NCBI GenBank assembly: GCA_964640175.1
Contig: CAZXFW010000012.1
Location: 4,850-68,849, forward strand
DNA: 64,000 bases
Direction of reading: 5' to 3'
DNA from: JACKDX01 sp964640175
GTDB taxonomy: Bacteria > Myxococcota_A > Polyangia > Polyangiales > GCA-016699535
In this document: piece after piece, positions 9,427 to 16,919 of the stretch
How the letters are laid out: each line of letters opens with the position of its first letter
How positions within the stretch are numbered: position 1 is the stretch's first letter
Program-made: the position numbers and the translations under genes
The notes under the pieces: generated by a model
The model's input: the letters and a program-made list of their open reading frames with translations, nothing else
The model's database searches: none
Told to the model about the DNA's origin: nothing

Positions 9427-10279
9427 ACTGATCCGAAAACCGCATCTCTTCCAACTGCGTTGCAACCAAGCACGCCAGGATCACCACACCGTGGGTTTCG
9501 TGCCCACCATGGGAGCGCTGCATGCGGGGCATGCTGCGCTCATCACTTCTGCCAAACACCATGCCACCTGGACTGCTGTCAGCATTTTTCTTAATCCAAA
9601 ACAATTTGGAGCCACCGAGGATCTCAGCCGCTACCCGGCAGATCTGGATCGTGACATGAACCTATGCCGCTCACTGGGAGTCGATGTGGTGTTTGCGCCT
9701 GCTGTGGAGGATCTTTATCCGCAAGGATTTCAAACCACGGTCGATGTCACAGAGCTTAGTAGCCGTTGGGAAGGCAGCCATCGTCCAGGACATTTTAAAG
9801 GGGTATGTACAGTTGTGGCCAAGCTCGCATGTTTGGTCGGTGATTGCGTGCTGTGGATGGGACGCAAAGACTACCAACAATGGAAGGTCATCGAACGCCT
9901 CGTTGCAGATCTACACTTGCCTGCACGTGTTCAAGCGCACCCGATTGTACGCGATGCCCAAGGCTTGGCGCTTTCATCCCGCAACGCTTACCTATCTTCT
10001 GACGACTATCCGCGCGCGCTCTCTCTGGTGCAAGGCCTACGCCAGGCTGGTCATGCCTTTACAAAAGGAGAACGCCGACACCATGAACTGCTCTCCCTCG
10101 CGCACACACCATTGCACGACAATAAGGCAAAAATTGACTATGCTGTCATTGTTGACCATGAAAACATGACAGAACTGGCATCGCCTTTGCCAGAACGCGC
10201 CTTGCTAGCCATCGCCGCATATATCGGCGAAACTCGTTTGATCGACAATATGGTTTTGGGCGAAGATCCCGTACCATGA
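9419..10279 (+). CDS. panC: Pantothenate synthetase
   Basis: 286 aa, GTG start inside the end of panB. Joins pantoate and beta-alanine using ATP. The HIGH-like motif is PTMGALHAGHAAL (about 28-40), and the substrate loop contains FLNPKQFG and DLSRYPADLDRD. PGHFKGVCTVVAKL and the GRKDYQQ stretch are present, as is the KMSKS-equivalent LALSSRNAYL. Translational coupling with panB by overlap puts two consecutive pantothenate steps in one operon; panD and panE are not in the window. Confidence 0.95.
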   Translation: MTELIRKPHLFQLRCNQARQDHHTVGFVPTMGALHAGHAALITSAKHHATWTAVSIFLNPKQFGATEDLSRYPADLDRDMNLCRSLGVDVVFAPAVEDLYPQGFQTTVDVTELSSRWEGSHRPGHFKGVCTVVAKLACLVGDCVLWMGRKDYQQWKVIERLVADLHLPARVQAHPIVRDAQGLALSSRNAYLSSDDYPRALSLVQGLRQAGHAFTKGERRHHELLSLAHTPLHDNKAKIDYAVIVDHENMTELASPLPERALLAIAAYIGETRLIDNMVLGEDPVP

Positions 10280-10773
10280 ATGGAGATAGGAATACCGCCA
10301 TGTACTCGCCTGAAACACTCAGCCGACTTGGGTTGTTTAAGAACATCAGCCTTCACACCTTGGAACATTTGACCACGGAGCTTAATCCTCGCCACATCGA
10401 ACCTGGCACAGAGGTGCTCAGCGAAGGCAAAGAAGATACGTCGATGTTTGTTGTTCTCAATGGCGAACTTGAAGTGCTCAAGCGTATTGGTGCTAGTAAG
10501 CGAGCTATCCGCGTTGCACTGCTTGGCCCTGGGGATTGGTTTGGAGAAATGTCCTTGCTTGATCCACAACCAAGGTCTGCATCGGTACGAACACTGGCGC
10601 CGAGCGTCTTGCTTTCCATGAATACCGAGCAAGTCCAAACATTAATCTATGACCATGACCTCAAAGATTACGCCACATTCATGACTAACATTGCTCGAGC
10701 TTTAGCGCGCCGATTGCGAGTAACGAGCGGCATTCTCTCTCAAGCAGCGTCCAACATTCACCACAATATTTGA
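10276..10773 (+). CDS. Cyclic nucleotide-binding domain protein
   Basis: 165 aa, ATG overlapping the panC stop as ATGA; a second ATG at 10300 is possible. It is essentially a single cNMP-binding beta-roll (about 15-130), with SRLGLFKNIS at the start, the phosphate-binding cassette region GDWFGEMSLLDPQPRSASVRT, and a C-helix. The PBC keeps FGEMSLL and the R-S-A pattern, so ligand binding is plausible. No helix-turn-helix follows, unlike Crp/Fnr regulators, so it probably senses a cyclic nucleotide and acts through protein contacts. Its target is unknown. Confidence 0.72.
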   Translation: MNGDRNTAMYSPETLSRLGLFKNISLHTLEHLTTELNPRHIEPGTEVLSEGKEDTSMFVVLNGELEVLKRIGASKRAIRVALLGPGDWFGEMSLLDPQPRSASVRTLAPSVLLSMNTEQVQTLIYDHDLKDYATFMTNIARALARRLRVTSGILSQAASNIHHNI

Positions 10774-10776
10774 CGG

Positions 10777-11622
10777 TTAACGATAACGTGGAGGAAAGCT
10801 TTTCCCTTCGCTTTCTTCGCGTTCTTTCAAAGCTTCAATGATCAGCGTCGACGTTTCTTCGATGGCCCGCCCGCTGACGTCAATAACCATCCATTGAGGA
10901 TGTTTAGCAAAAATAGACTGTGCGTATTCCAGCTCATCGCGAATATGCTCACGCATGGCATAGTTGGTTTCTGTAGGCATGCCCAACTGTTTGAGGCGTG
11001 CTTTGCGTATCTCAAGCAACTGATTTAAATCAATCGTCAGTCCTATCACGCGCCCCGGATCGGCTTCGAACAATTCTGGAGGCGGATCCACGCCTAATAC
11101 CAAAGGAATGTTTGCGACTTTCAATCCTCTGCCAGCCAAATAGGTCGACAGGGGTGTTTTACTCGTGCGACTGACACCTGTCAGAATGACATCGGCCCGC
11201 GACAGGTTACGAGGTTCCCGCCCGTCGTCGCTTTTAACCGCAAACTCAATGGCTTCAACTCGGCGAAAATACGCGTCGCTCAAAGGCATGGCGGAGGACG
11301 GCACATTCACCGGACTTGATTGTAAAAAACGGGATACTTTACTGATCAGCTCACCAATCACATCCACGCATTCCAGTTGCTGCTCCATGGCTTCGCGATA
11401 AAAAAGATCGCGCAACTTGGGAGAAACCAACGTGAATACCACCATGGCACGCGCCTCGGTGGCTTTTTTAAGCACATCGCGCACCATCACCTCATCGGTG
11501 ATACGGCTAAACATGCGTACCCGCGCCCGCTCGTTCGGAAATTGCAAAAGCGCCGCACGCACCACGCGTTCGGCGGTCTCGCCTGTAGAATCACTAATAA
11601 CGAATATCGGAGGCGATTCCAC
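10777..11622 (-). CDS. ppsR: PEP synthase / PPDK regulatory kinase-phosphorylase (DUF299)
   Basis: 281 aa with GTG start. Family features are clear: FVISDSTGETAERVVRAAL at the N-terminus, a P-loop-like DVILTGVSRTSKTPLSTYLA (about 145-165), KVANIPLVLG, and RVIGLTIDLNQLLEIRK. Proteins of this family phosphorylate a threonine on PEP synthase or pyruvate phosphate dikinase using ADP and reverse it by phosphorolysis, gating gluconeogenic flux. It is 5 nt downstream of the 44-aa basic protein gene and convergent with the cNMP-binding gene, 3 nt apart. Confidence 0.93.
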   Translation of the reverse strand: MESPPIFVISDSTGETAERVVRAALLQFPNERARVRMFSRITDEVMVRDVLKKATEARAMVVFTLVSPKLRDLFYREAMEQQLECVDVIGELISKVSRFLQSSPVNVPSSAMPLSDAYFRRVEAIEFAVKSDDGREPRNLSRADVILTGVSRTSKTPLSTYLAGRGLKVANIPLVLGVDPPPELFEADPGRVIGLTIDLNQLLEIRKARLKQLGMPTETNYAMREHIRDELEYAQSIFAKHPQWMVIDVSGRAIEETSTLIIEALKEREESEGKSFPPRYR

Positions 11623-11627
11623 GTGCT

Positions 11628-11762
11628 TTAGCGACGTGCAGAAAGGCGCTTGCCGGCCATACGGTTTGTCCGACGACGGTTTTTGGCTCGCAGTTTAGCA
11701 CGGAGTCGGGCACTGCGCTTGCGGTTACGATTGGACGATCCGCCTGATTGATGAATATACAC
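11628..11762 (-). CDS. 44-aa highly basic protein, unknown function
   Basis: A short minus-strand frame from GTG at 11762 to TAA at 11628-11630, preceded by GAGG about 8 nt upstream. The product has 13 Arg and 4 Lys among 44 residues. Its core is SNRNRKRSARLRAKLRAKN followed by RRRTNRMAGKRLSARR. The composition resembles small ribosomal or nucleic-acid-binding proteins, but I cannot match it to a named family. The 5-nt gap to ppsR and 53-nt gap from the membrane protein gene fit an operon. Good start signal, tight spacing and strong composition bias argue that it is real. Confidence 0.6.
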   Translation of the reverse strand: MYIHQSGGSSNRNRKRSARLRAKLRAKNRRRTNRMAGKRLSARR

Positions 11763-11815
11763 GGCTTACCTCAGTGCCAGGAGTGCTACCCCGAGTCGTG
11801 CCTATTGGCAAGTCC

Positions 11816-12373
11816 TTAGAGCCCAGCCTGCCTTCCAGTCGTAAAAAGACGAACCAGCAAATAGACCGTTCCCAGCAAAAGTACGAGCCCCATGGTTAAA
11901 GTCCCCTGAAAAACAGTGCCCCCCCCATAGGCCTGTAAGCCATATTGACCGTGGTACTGCTCGTAGCTGCCCACCTGAGAAAGCCGGGACCATCCAATGA
12001 ATACCACGGCAAGGGCTAAAAGCGCTGTGAAGCTCGCGGCTCCAAACGCCCACCCTTCATGCTGCGAGCGCACCCACACGGCGCCAAGGAGAAAACCACC
12101 CAGGCCGATTAATCCCTCCATCACAAAACACAACAATGCAAACGCAGAGGGGATATTCCTGGAATCCACCACATAAAGAAGTGCCCAGTCCCCATGAAAT
12201 GCATAAAAATAAATGGAAATGGGTAAAAGGATAAAAACCACAAAGACCCCATAGGCCATACACGCTTTGGACAAAAGCGCAGGACGGGGGCTCAAGCACA
12301 AATCTGCACGCGCAGCCAATGCGGCTGCAATCCCCACAGAAAACCCTATCAGCACAAGCGAAGGCAAAGGCAA
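11816..12373 (-). CDS. Polytopic membrane protein, unknown
   Basis: 185 aa from a TTG at 12373 with AAGGAGGG about 8 nt upstream. About five hydrophobic segments are visible (residues 4-22, 36-58, 75-100, 108-126, 150-175), so it should be an inner-membrane protein. No catalytic motif or recognisable family is apparent. It heads the minus-strand group with the 44-aa basic protein and ppsR. The sequence contains a Gly/Tyr-rich loop (about 130-150). Confidence 0.6.
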   Translation of the reverse strand: MPLPSLVLIGFSVGIAAALAARADLCLSPRPALLSKACMAYGVFVVFILLPISIYFYAFHGDWALLYVVDSRNIPSAFALLCFVMEGLIGLGGFLLGAVWVRSQHEGWAFGAASFTALLALAVVFIGWSRLSQVGSYEQYHGQYGLQAYGGGTVFQGTLTMGLVLLLGTVYLLVRLFTTGRQAGL

Positions 12374-12467
12374 TCTGTCACCCTCCTTACCACACCAACA
12401 TCATGGCATTGGTATACTTAGCCTACACTATCCCACTAGCAAAGCTGGAAGAAACTGGAGAAAACCC

Positions 12468-12554
12468 ATGATTCATGTCACAACAGAAGTGGTGTTCCAT
12501 GGTAGTAATTCATGCTTTCCCCGACCCTCGAAAAATCCTATAATACCAAGGTGA
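12468..12554 (+). CDS. Possible 28-codon leader ORF ahead of rpoN
   Basis: ATG at 12468 has GGAG 7 nt upstream and reads 28 codons to a TGA at 12552-12554, 25 nt before the rpoN ATG. The peptide (MIHVTTEVVFHGS...) has no recognisable feature. A perfect TATAAT hexamer (12539-12544) lies inside it, so the region may instead be an rpoN promoter. A candidate only. Confidence 0.25.
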   Translation: MIHVTTEVVFHGSNSCFPRPSKNPIIPR

Positions 12555-12579
12555 ACGTTGTTGCAAGAAGGGCAGGTTT

Positions 12580-14046
12580 ATGGAGCTAAAGCAGCAGCTC
12601 AAACTGTCCCAACAGCTGGTGATGACTCCCCAGCTGCAACAAGCCATTAAGCTTCTGCAAATGTCGCGCATGGAATTGCTCGACAGCGTGCGCGAAGAAA
12701 TGATGGAAAACCCTGTCCTGGAAGAGTTGGCAGAGGGAGGCTCTGACGCCAGCAAAGAAAACCGCGACGCAGGCAGCGCTGCAGAAAGCCCCGGGGCACA
12801 AAGCGTCGCCGAAACAGAAGCGCACAACGCGAGCACATCCTCTACGAACGACATCGACTGGGAACGTTACTTGGAGAATCATGCCAATCAAGCTCCCATG
12901 CCTGCTACACGCCGCAATGACAGCGAGGAGCTTCCAGGCGTTGACCAAACGGCATCTCGTGCCGAGACATTAACAGAACACCTGACATGGCAGCTGCAGA
13001 TGAGCGACTTTCTCGAAGACGAGAAACGCTTTGCGACCCTCGTGTTTGGGAATTTGGATGACCGCGGATACCTGCGCATCGAAGGTCTCCCCTCTGAAGA
13101 AGTCGTTCCTAAGCTTGCTCAAGAAGCTGACCTCGATCCGGAGGATGCTGAAGAAGTTCTCAAGTTAATCCAGCGCTTTGATCCCATCGGAGTCGCCGCA
13201 CGCGACTTGCGTGAATGTTTGTTAGTTCAAGCTGAACATTATGGCATGGACATGTTGGTCCAAGCCATTATCAAAGGCCATATCTCAGATCTTGAGAAGA
13301 AAAACTACGGCGCCATCGCCAAAGCACTTGGGTTTTCTTTAGAAGACGTCTACGACGCTTCCGAAATTATTACGACACTGGAACCACGCCCAGCCCGATC
13401 GTTTGTCAGTGAAGATCCTCAGTACATTGTTCCCGATGTCTACCTCCACAAAGTAGGTGATAAGTACTTTGTCGTATCCAACGATGACGGTATGCCTAAG
13501 TTACGTATCAGTTCCTTCTATCGCTCAGCCCTGATGAGCAACAACCCACAAGCCAAAGAATATATTCAAGGCAAACTGCGAAGTGCACAATGGCTGATTC
13601 GAAGCATCGATCAACGACGCAAAACCATTGTAAAGGTCACGGAGTGCATCGTTGAAAAGCAGCGCGATTTCTTTGAAAAAGGCGTGGCTCATCTTAAGCC
13701 CATGATCCTTCGCGATGTCGCTGAATCTGTAGGAATGCATGAGAGCACAATTTCTCGTGTGACTAACAACAAGTATGTTCATTCCCCTCAAGGAATTTTC
13801 GAGTTAAAATACTTCTTCAACAGCGGCATCAAGCGCACTCACCACGAAGAAGACATTGCTTCCGAAAGTGTTAAACAAACCATCAAAGACATCATTGCGG
13901 CAGAAGACCCTCGTAAACCGCTTAGCGATCAACGGATTGTAGAAATGCTTGAGGCTCAAAATATCCTCATTGCACGACGCACGGTTGCCAAATACCGCGA
14001 AATGCTAGGTATCTTGAGTTCTTCAAAACGAAAAAAATATTTTTAG
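12580..14046 (+). CDS. rpoN: RNA polymerase sigma-54 factor
   Basis: 488 aa. Region I is Gln/Leu-rich (LKLSQQLVMTPQLQQAIKLL), region II is acidic (about 50-110), and the core-binding and DNA-binding domains follow. The HTH has VGMHESTISRVTNNKYVHSPQG, and the RpoN box is ARRTVAKYREMLGI near the C-terminus (K-Y-R-E, as in the consensus). Sigma-54 directs transcription from -24/-12 promoters and needs AAA+ activators; in myxobacteria it controls many developmental and pilus genes. It leads an rpoN-hpf-rapZ string typical of proteobacteria, though ptsN and hprK are missing. Confidence 0.96.
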   Translation: MELKQQLKLSQQLVMTPQLQQAIKLLQMSRMELLDSVREEMMENPVLEELAEGGSDASKENRDAGSAAESPGAQSVAETEAHNASTSSTNDIDWERYLENHANQAPMPATRRNDSEELPGVDQTASRAETLTEHLTWQLQMSDFLEDEKRFATLVFGNLDDRGYLRIEGLPSEEVVPKLAQEADLDPEDAEEVLKLIQRFDPIGVAARDLRECLLVQAEHYGMDMLVQAIIKGHISDLEKKNYGAIAKALGFSLEDVYDASEIITTLEPRPARSFVSEDPQYIVPDVYLHKVGDKYFVVSNDDGMPKLRISSFYRSALMSNNPQAKEYIQGKLRSAQWLIRSIDQRRKTIVKVTECIVEKQRDFFEKGVAHLKPMILRDVAESVGMHESTISRVTNNKYVHSPQGIFELKYFFNSGIKRTHHEEDIASESVKQTIKDIIAAEDPRKPLSDQRIVEMLEAQNILIARRTVAKYREMLGILSSSKRKKYF

Positions 14047-14067
14047 CTTGATATAGTCATAAACCAT

Positions 14068-14081
14068 CACCTCCAAGGAGG
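14068..14081 (+). promoter_or_regulatory. Anti-SD/SD inverted repeat at the hpf ribosome-binding site
   Basis: CACCTCC (14068-14074) is followed after AA by GGAGG (14077-14081), the Shine-Dalgarno of hpf (ATG 14087). CACCTCC is the same string as the 16S rRNA anti-SD, so the leader could mask its own ribosome-binding site locally or pair in another mRNA copy. The 2-nt gap makes a full 5-bp hairpin sterically poor; CCT/AGG pairing with a larger loop is possible. Confidence 0.45.
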
Positions 14082-14086
14082 AATTA

Positions 14087-14416
14087 ATGAGAATCGCGTT
14101 TACATTCAGGGACATCGAGCCATCCGAAGCTCTTAAACAATATGCCACCACTAAAATCTCCAAACTCCAGAAGTATCTCCATGCTCCTTTGGACGCGGAA
14201 GTCACAGCTTCCATGGAACGTCATTTGCATTGCATTGACCTCAAAGTGGTAGGCGATGGCGATGTGTTTGTCGGGACTGAAAGCTCTGAAGATATGTATG
14301 CTTCTATCGATTTGGTCATGGACAAAATTGACCGGCAAATCCGCCGGGCCAAGGCTCAACGCACCACTCAGCGGCGTCGTAGCCCTTCTCATGCAGATCG
14401 AGCAGACGAGAATTAA
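14087..14416 (+). CDS. hpf: Ribosome hibernation promoting factor, short form
   Basis: 109 aa, the short (HPF/YfiA) type without the long-form dimerisation domain. The beta-alpha-beta-beta-beta-alpha fold can be traced: IAFTFRDIEPSEALKQYATTK, then the central strands around ERHLHCIDLKVVG, then EDMYASIDLVMDKIDRQIRRAK as the basic helix. It binds the 30S decoding region in stationary phase and drives 100S formation or inactivation. The tail is Arg/Ser-rich and short. The start has an AAGGAGGAAT ribosome-binding site. Its place downstream of rpoN is the conserved arrangement. Confidence 0.93.
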   Translation: MRIAFTFRDIEPSEALKQYATTKISKLQKYLHAPLDAEVTASMERHLHCIDLKVVGDGDVFVGTESSEDMYASIDLVMDKIDRQIRRAKAQRTTQRRRSPSHADRADEN

Positions 14417-14436
14417 GTTCTCTAAGGATTAGCTAC

Positions 14437-15297
14437 GTGCGTATTGTCATTGTGACCGGGTTGTCAGGCGCAGGCCGAAGCACCACCTTGCACATCCTTG
14501 AAGACTTTGGCTTTTACTGCGTTGATAACTTACCTCCCCAACTGGTGCCTCACCTTATCGAGATTCTTGCTTCCGATGAGCATATCCATTGGGTAGGACT
14601 TGGCATCGACGTCCGCACCGGCCCGTTTCTCGAAGGCCTCAAAGATCTGGTACAACGTATGCGCGCTCAAGGCCACAGCGTAGAGATGTTGTTTTTAGAA
14701 TGCCGTGATGAGATCTTACTGCGACGATTTAGTGAGACACGGCGTCCACACCGACTGGCAGCAAGCGGTGATCTTCCCGAAGCTATCGCCCAAGAACGCA
14801 AACAGCTTTCAGCACTTCGTGAGCAAGCCAGTGACATCATCGACACAAGTGAACTGACAACGCATGATCTACGACGTACGTTGAGTGATTATGTGGCCCA
14901 AGAACATAAAGGCACGCACATGGTCATTCGACTAGTTTCATTTGGATACAAGTATGGACTACCTACCAATGCCGACTTGGTATTCGACTTGAGAGCATTG
15001 GCCAATCCTCACTTTGTACCAGAGTTACGGCCCCACACCGGAGAACATCCTGGTGTGCGCGATTTTGTGCTTAGTACACCCGAAAGCCAGGAACTTCTAA
15101 ATGACATTGAAGTCTTTTTACGTCATCACATTCCTTATTACGAACGCGAAGGCAAAGCCTATCTCACCGTGGCCCTCGGCTGCACCGGAGGACGTCATCG
15201 CTCCGTTGCCATCGGTGCCGAACTCGAAAACCGTTTAAAGTCCGATCATCCGATCACGCTCGTGCATCGCGATCATCACCGTGCTGATCCCACCTAA
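14437..15297 (+). CDS. rapZ: RapZ/YvcJ family nucleotide-binding protein
   Basis: 286 aa, GTG start. The N-terminal P-loop domain has GLSGAGRSTTLH, where Arg replaces the usual Walker A Lys; I recall the same variant in actinobacterial relatives. The switch motif is FYCVDNLPPQLVP. The C-terminal domain carries SFGYKYGLPTNADLVFDLR, the H-P-G-V-R-D element and GCTGGRHRSVAIGAEL. In E. coli RapZ is an RNA-binding adaptor that delivers a small RNA to RNase E for control of amino-sugar synthesis; here only the family can be stated. It closes the rpoN operon. Confidence 0.93.
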   Translation: MRIVIVTGLSGAGRSTTLHILEDFGFYCVDNLPPQLVPHLIEILASDEHIHWVGLGIDVRTGPFLEGLKDLVQRMRAQGHSVEMLFLECRDEILLRRFSETRRPHRLAASGDLPEAIAQERKQLSALREQASDIIDTSELTTHDLRRTLSDYVAQEHKGTHMVIRLVSFGYKYGLPTNADLVFDLRALANPHFVPELRPHTGEHPGVRDFVLSTPESQELLNDIEVFLRHHIPYYEREGKAYLTVALGCTGGRHRSVAIGAELENRLKSDHPITLVHRDHHRADPT

Positions 15298-15311
15298 GAA
15301 ACGCCTCTTAT

Positions 15312-15848
15312 TTAGTTAACAAACTTCTCAAGCGCATGCGGATCAAGAGCACCATAATGTCGCTCAATCACCTGCCCTGTTTCATTCAATACGATGTAAC
15401 AGGGCACCATTTGGACCTCGCCAAGGCTGCTCTTGCCTTGCAACACCGTTTCATCTGGATCGTAGGTCAAGGGAAACGGCGCATTCACTGCATTTTCAAA
15501 CATCGGTAAAATACGTTCCGCAACAGGCTGGACCGCAATTGCCACAACGGCCAGTTGGGGATGTGTTTTGGCATACTCACTCAGCGCATTCAGACCCAGC
15601 TGCGAACTGCCGTCGTAGGTTGTAAAAATGAACAACAGCAATGGCTTACCACGAAACCGTTCAAGGAAGAGGGGTTCTCCATTGGCCCGCCGTAAATGCA
15701 GCGAGACACCGGGCTTGGTCGATGAAACTGAGTTTAAAGAAGGTGAAGCAGGTGTGGTGGATGTCGCTGCTGTTGTCGCCGATGACGCCCCAGCACACGC
15801 CATAACGGTTGCCAATGCACCTAGAATAACATACCGGTAAAACGTCAT
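15312..15848 (-). CDS. Thioredoxin-fold lipoprotein lacking the CXXC site
   Basis: 178 aa. The N-terminus is a lipoprotein signal (hydrophobic 4-18, lipobox VMAC), followed by a Ser/Thr/Ala-rich linker (about 20-48) and a TlpA/AhpC-like thioredoxin fold (FRGKPLLLFIFTTYDGSSQ). The place where TlpA proteins have W-C-x-x-C reads TTYDGSS, so the redox centre is absent. The cis-Pro loop is MVPCYIVL, with a Cys just after the proline. It is likely anchored in the envelope and may bind rather than reduce partners. Last gene of the amidase-glnD-TPR minus-strand run. Confidence 0.7.
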   Translation of the reverse strand: MTFYRYVILGALATVMACAGASSATTAATSTTPASPSLNSVSSTKPGVSLHLRRANGEPLFLERFRGKPLLLFIFTTYDGSSQLGLNALSEYAKTHPQLAVVAIAVQPVAERILPMFENAVNAPFPLTYDPDETVLQGKSSLGEVQMVPCYIVLNETGQVIERHYGALDPHALEKFVN

Positions 15849-15875
15849 ACGTAGCCCTTAATGGCGTTTGCTCCC

Positions 15876-16919
15876 TTACTTAGATTCATGACGCTTCATG
15901 GCATCTTGAGCAGCAGAAAGCCGCTTCTTCGCATTGGAAGCCTCCGCCCCGCGGGGTTCTAACGCAAGGTAGCGCTTGTAGTGCGGGATCGCTTCTTGGT
16001 AGCGCTTTTCAGCCGCCAAAAAATTAGCCAACACATAATGCCCAAGCGCATAGCCTGGCGAGGTATCCACCAACTGCGTCAGCGTAGCTATGGCAGCGTG
16101 TCGATCGCCAGCAGCACGCTGTGCAAGCGCCAATTCTGCAAGCAAGCTGTCTGGGGCTTTGCTTGCACCACTGGCAACGGCTTGCTCTAAAGCACGGAGC
16201 GCCCCTTTGCCATCCCCTGCACGACGAAGCCCATTGCCAATGGCTGTCAAAAGAGCACGGTCTCCTTTGGCAAGCGGCATCGCATCGGTTAACACCGTAC
16301 GGGCTTGTGCCGTCTTTCCCTGATTCAACAAGAGTAAGCCTACGTTAACCCGTGGCAAAGGATCGTTAGGCAGCAATGTGATTGCTGAATGGTATTTTTC
16401 CTTCGCTTGATCGACTTTGCCCTCATCTTCCAAAGTCAATGCGAGATTGAGCACGGCCTCGCCATCGGTAGGATCAAGCTCAACCACCTGCTTTAACAGC
16501 ACTTCAGCTTCCTGGAGCTTTCCTTGATCGCGGTAGAGCAACGCCAGGTTGGTCTTGGGCTCCTTGAACTCCGGCTGCAAATGTATGGCTTTTTGGTAGG
16601 CATGCATGGCAGCCTCGGGTTGCTGTTTGTGTTCAAGAACAAGTCCTAAATCGAAATATGCACGCGCATCGCTAGGCTGTTCCACAAGCGCTTGACGAAA
16701 TGCGCCTTCTGCCTCCGCCATCTTCCCTTGCGCCAACCATGTTTCACCCTGCTGCACTGAAGGGCTTGCATCTGGCACCTTTGCTTTAACAATGGGTGGC
16801 GCAGAAGCCGTAGACGATGAAGGCTTTCTGACATGTGACGCTTGCCCACCGCCACATGCCACCCCAACGCCGACACATAACCAAACAACCCCGCTGGAAA
16901 TCACCCCATGGACACTCAT
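15876..16919 (-). CDS. TPR-repeat lipoprotein
   Basis: 347 aa with a lipoprotein signal (hydrophobic 8-21, Cys in VACGGG). From about residue 57 there are at least six tetratricopeptide repeats with the W/L-G-Y-A-F-P pattern (for example AEGAFRQALVEQPSDARAYF and AMHAYQKAIHLQPEFKEP), continuing to the C-terminus. TPRs form scaffolds, so this is probably an envelope-anchored adaptor; the partner is unknown. Its ATG overlaps the glnD stop as ATGA, showing translational coupling. Confidence 0.8.
   Translation of the reverse strand: MSVHGVISSGVVWLCVGVGVACGGGQASHVRKPSSSTASAPPIVKAKVPDASPSVQQGETWLAQGKMAEAEGAFRQALVEQPSDARAYFDLGLVLEHKQQPEAAMHAYQKAIHLQPEFKEPKTNLALLYRDQGKLQEAEVLLKQVVELDPTDGEAVLNLALTLEDEGKVDQAKEKYHSAITLLPNDPLPRVNVGLLLLNQGKTAQARTVLTDAMPLAKGDRALLTAIGNGLRRAGDGKGALRALEQAVASGASKAPDSLLAELALAQRAAGDRHAAIATLTQLVDTSPGYALGHYVLANFLAAEKRYQEAIPHYKRYLALEPRGAEASNAKKRLSAAQDAMKRHESK

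Noticed and set aside
14437..14500. Inactivated Walker A of rapZ (Arg for Lys)
   Set aside because: The same GAGRS variant is, as I recall, normal in actinobacterial RapZ; the rest of the motif and fold are intact.
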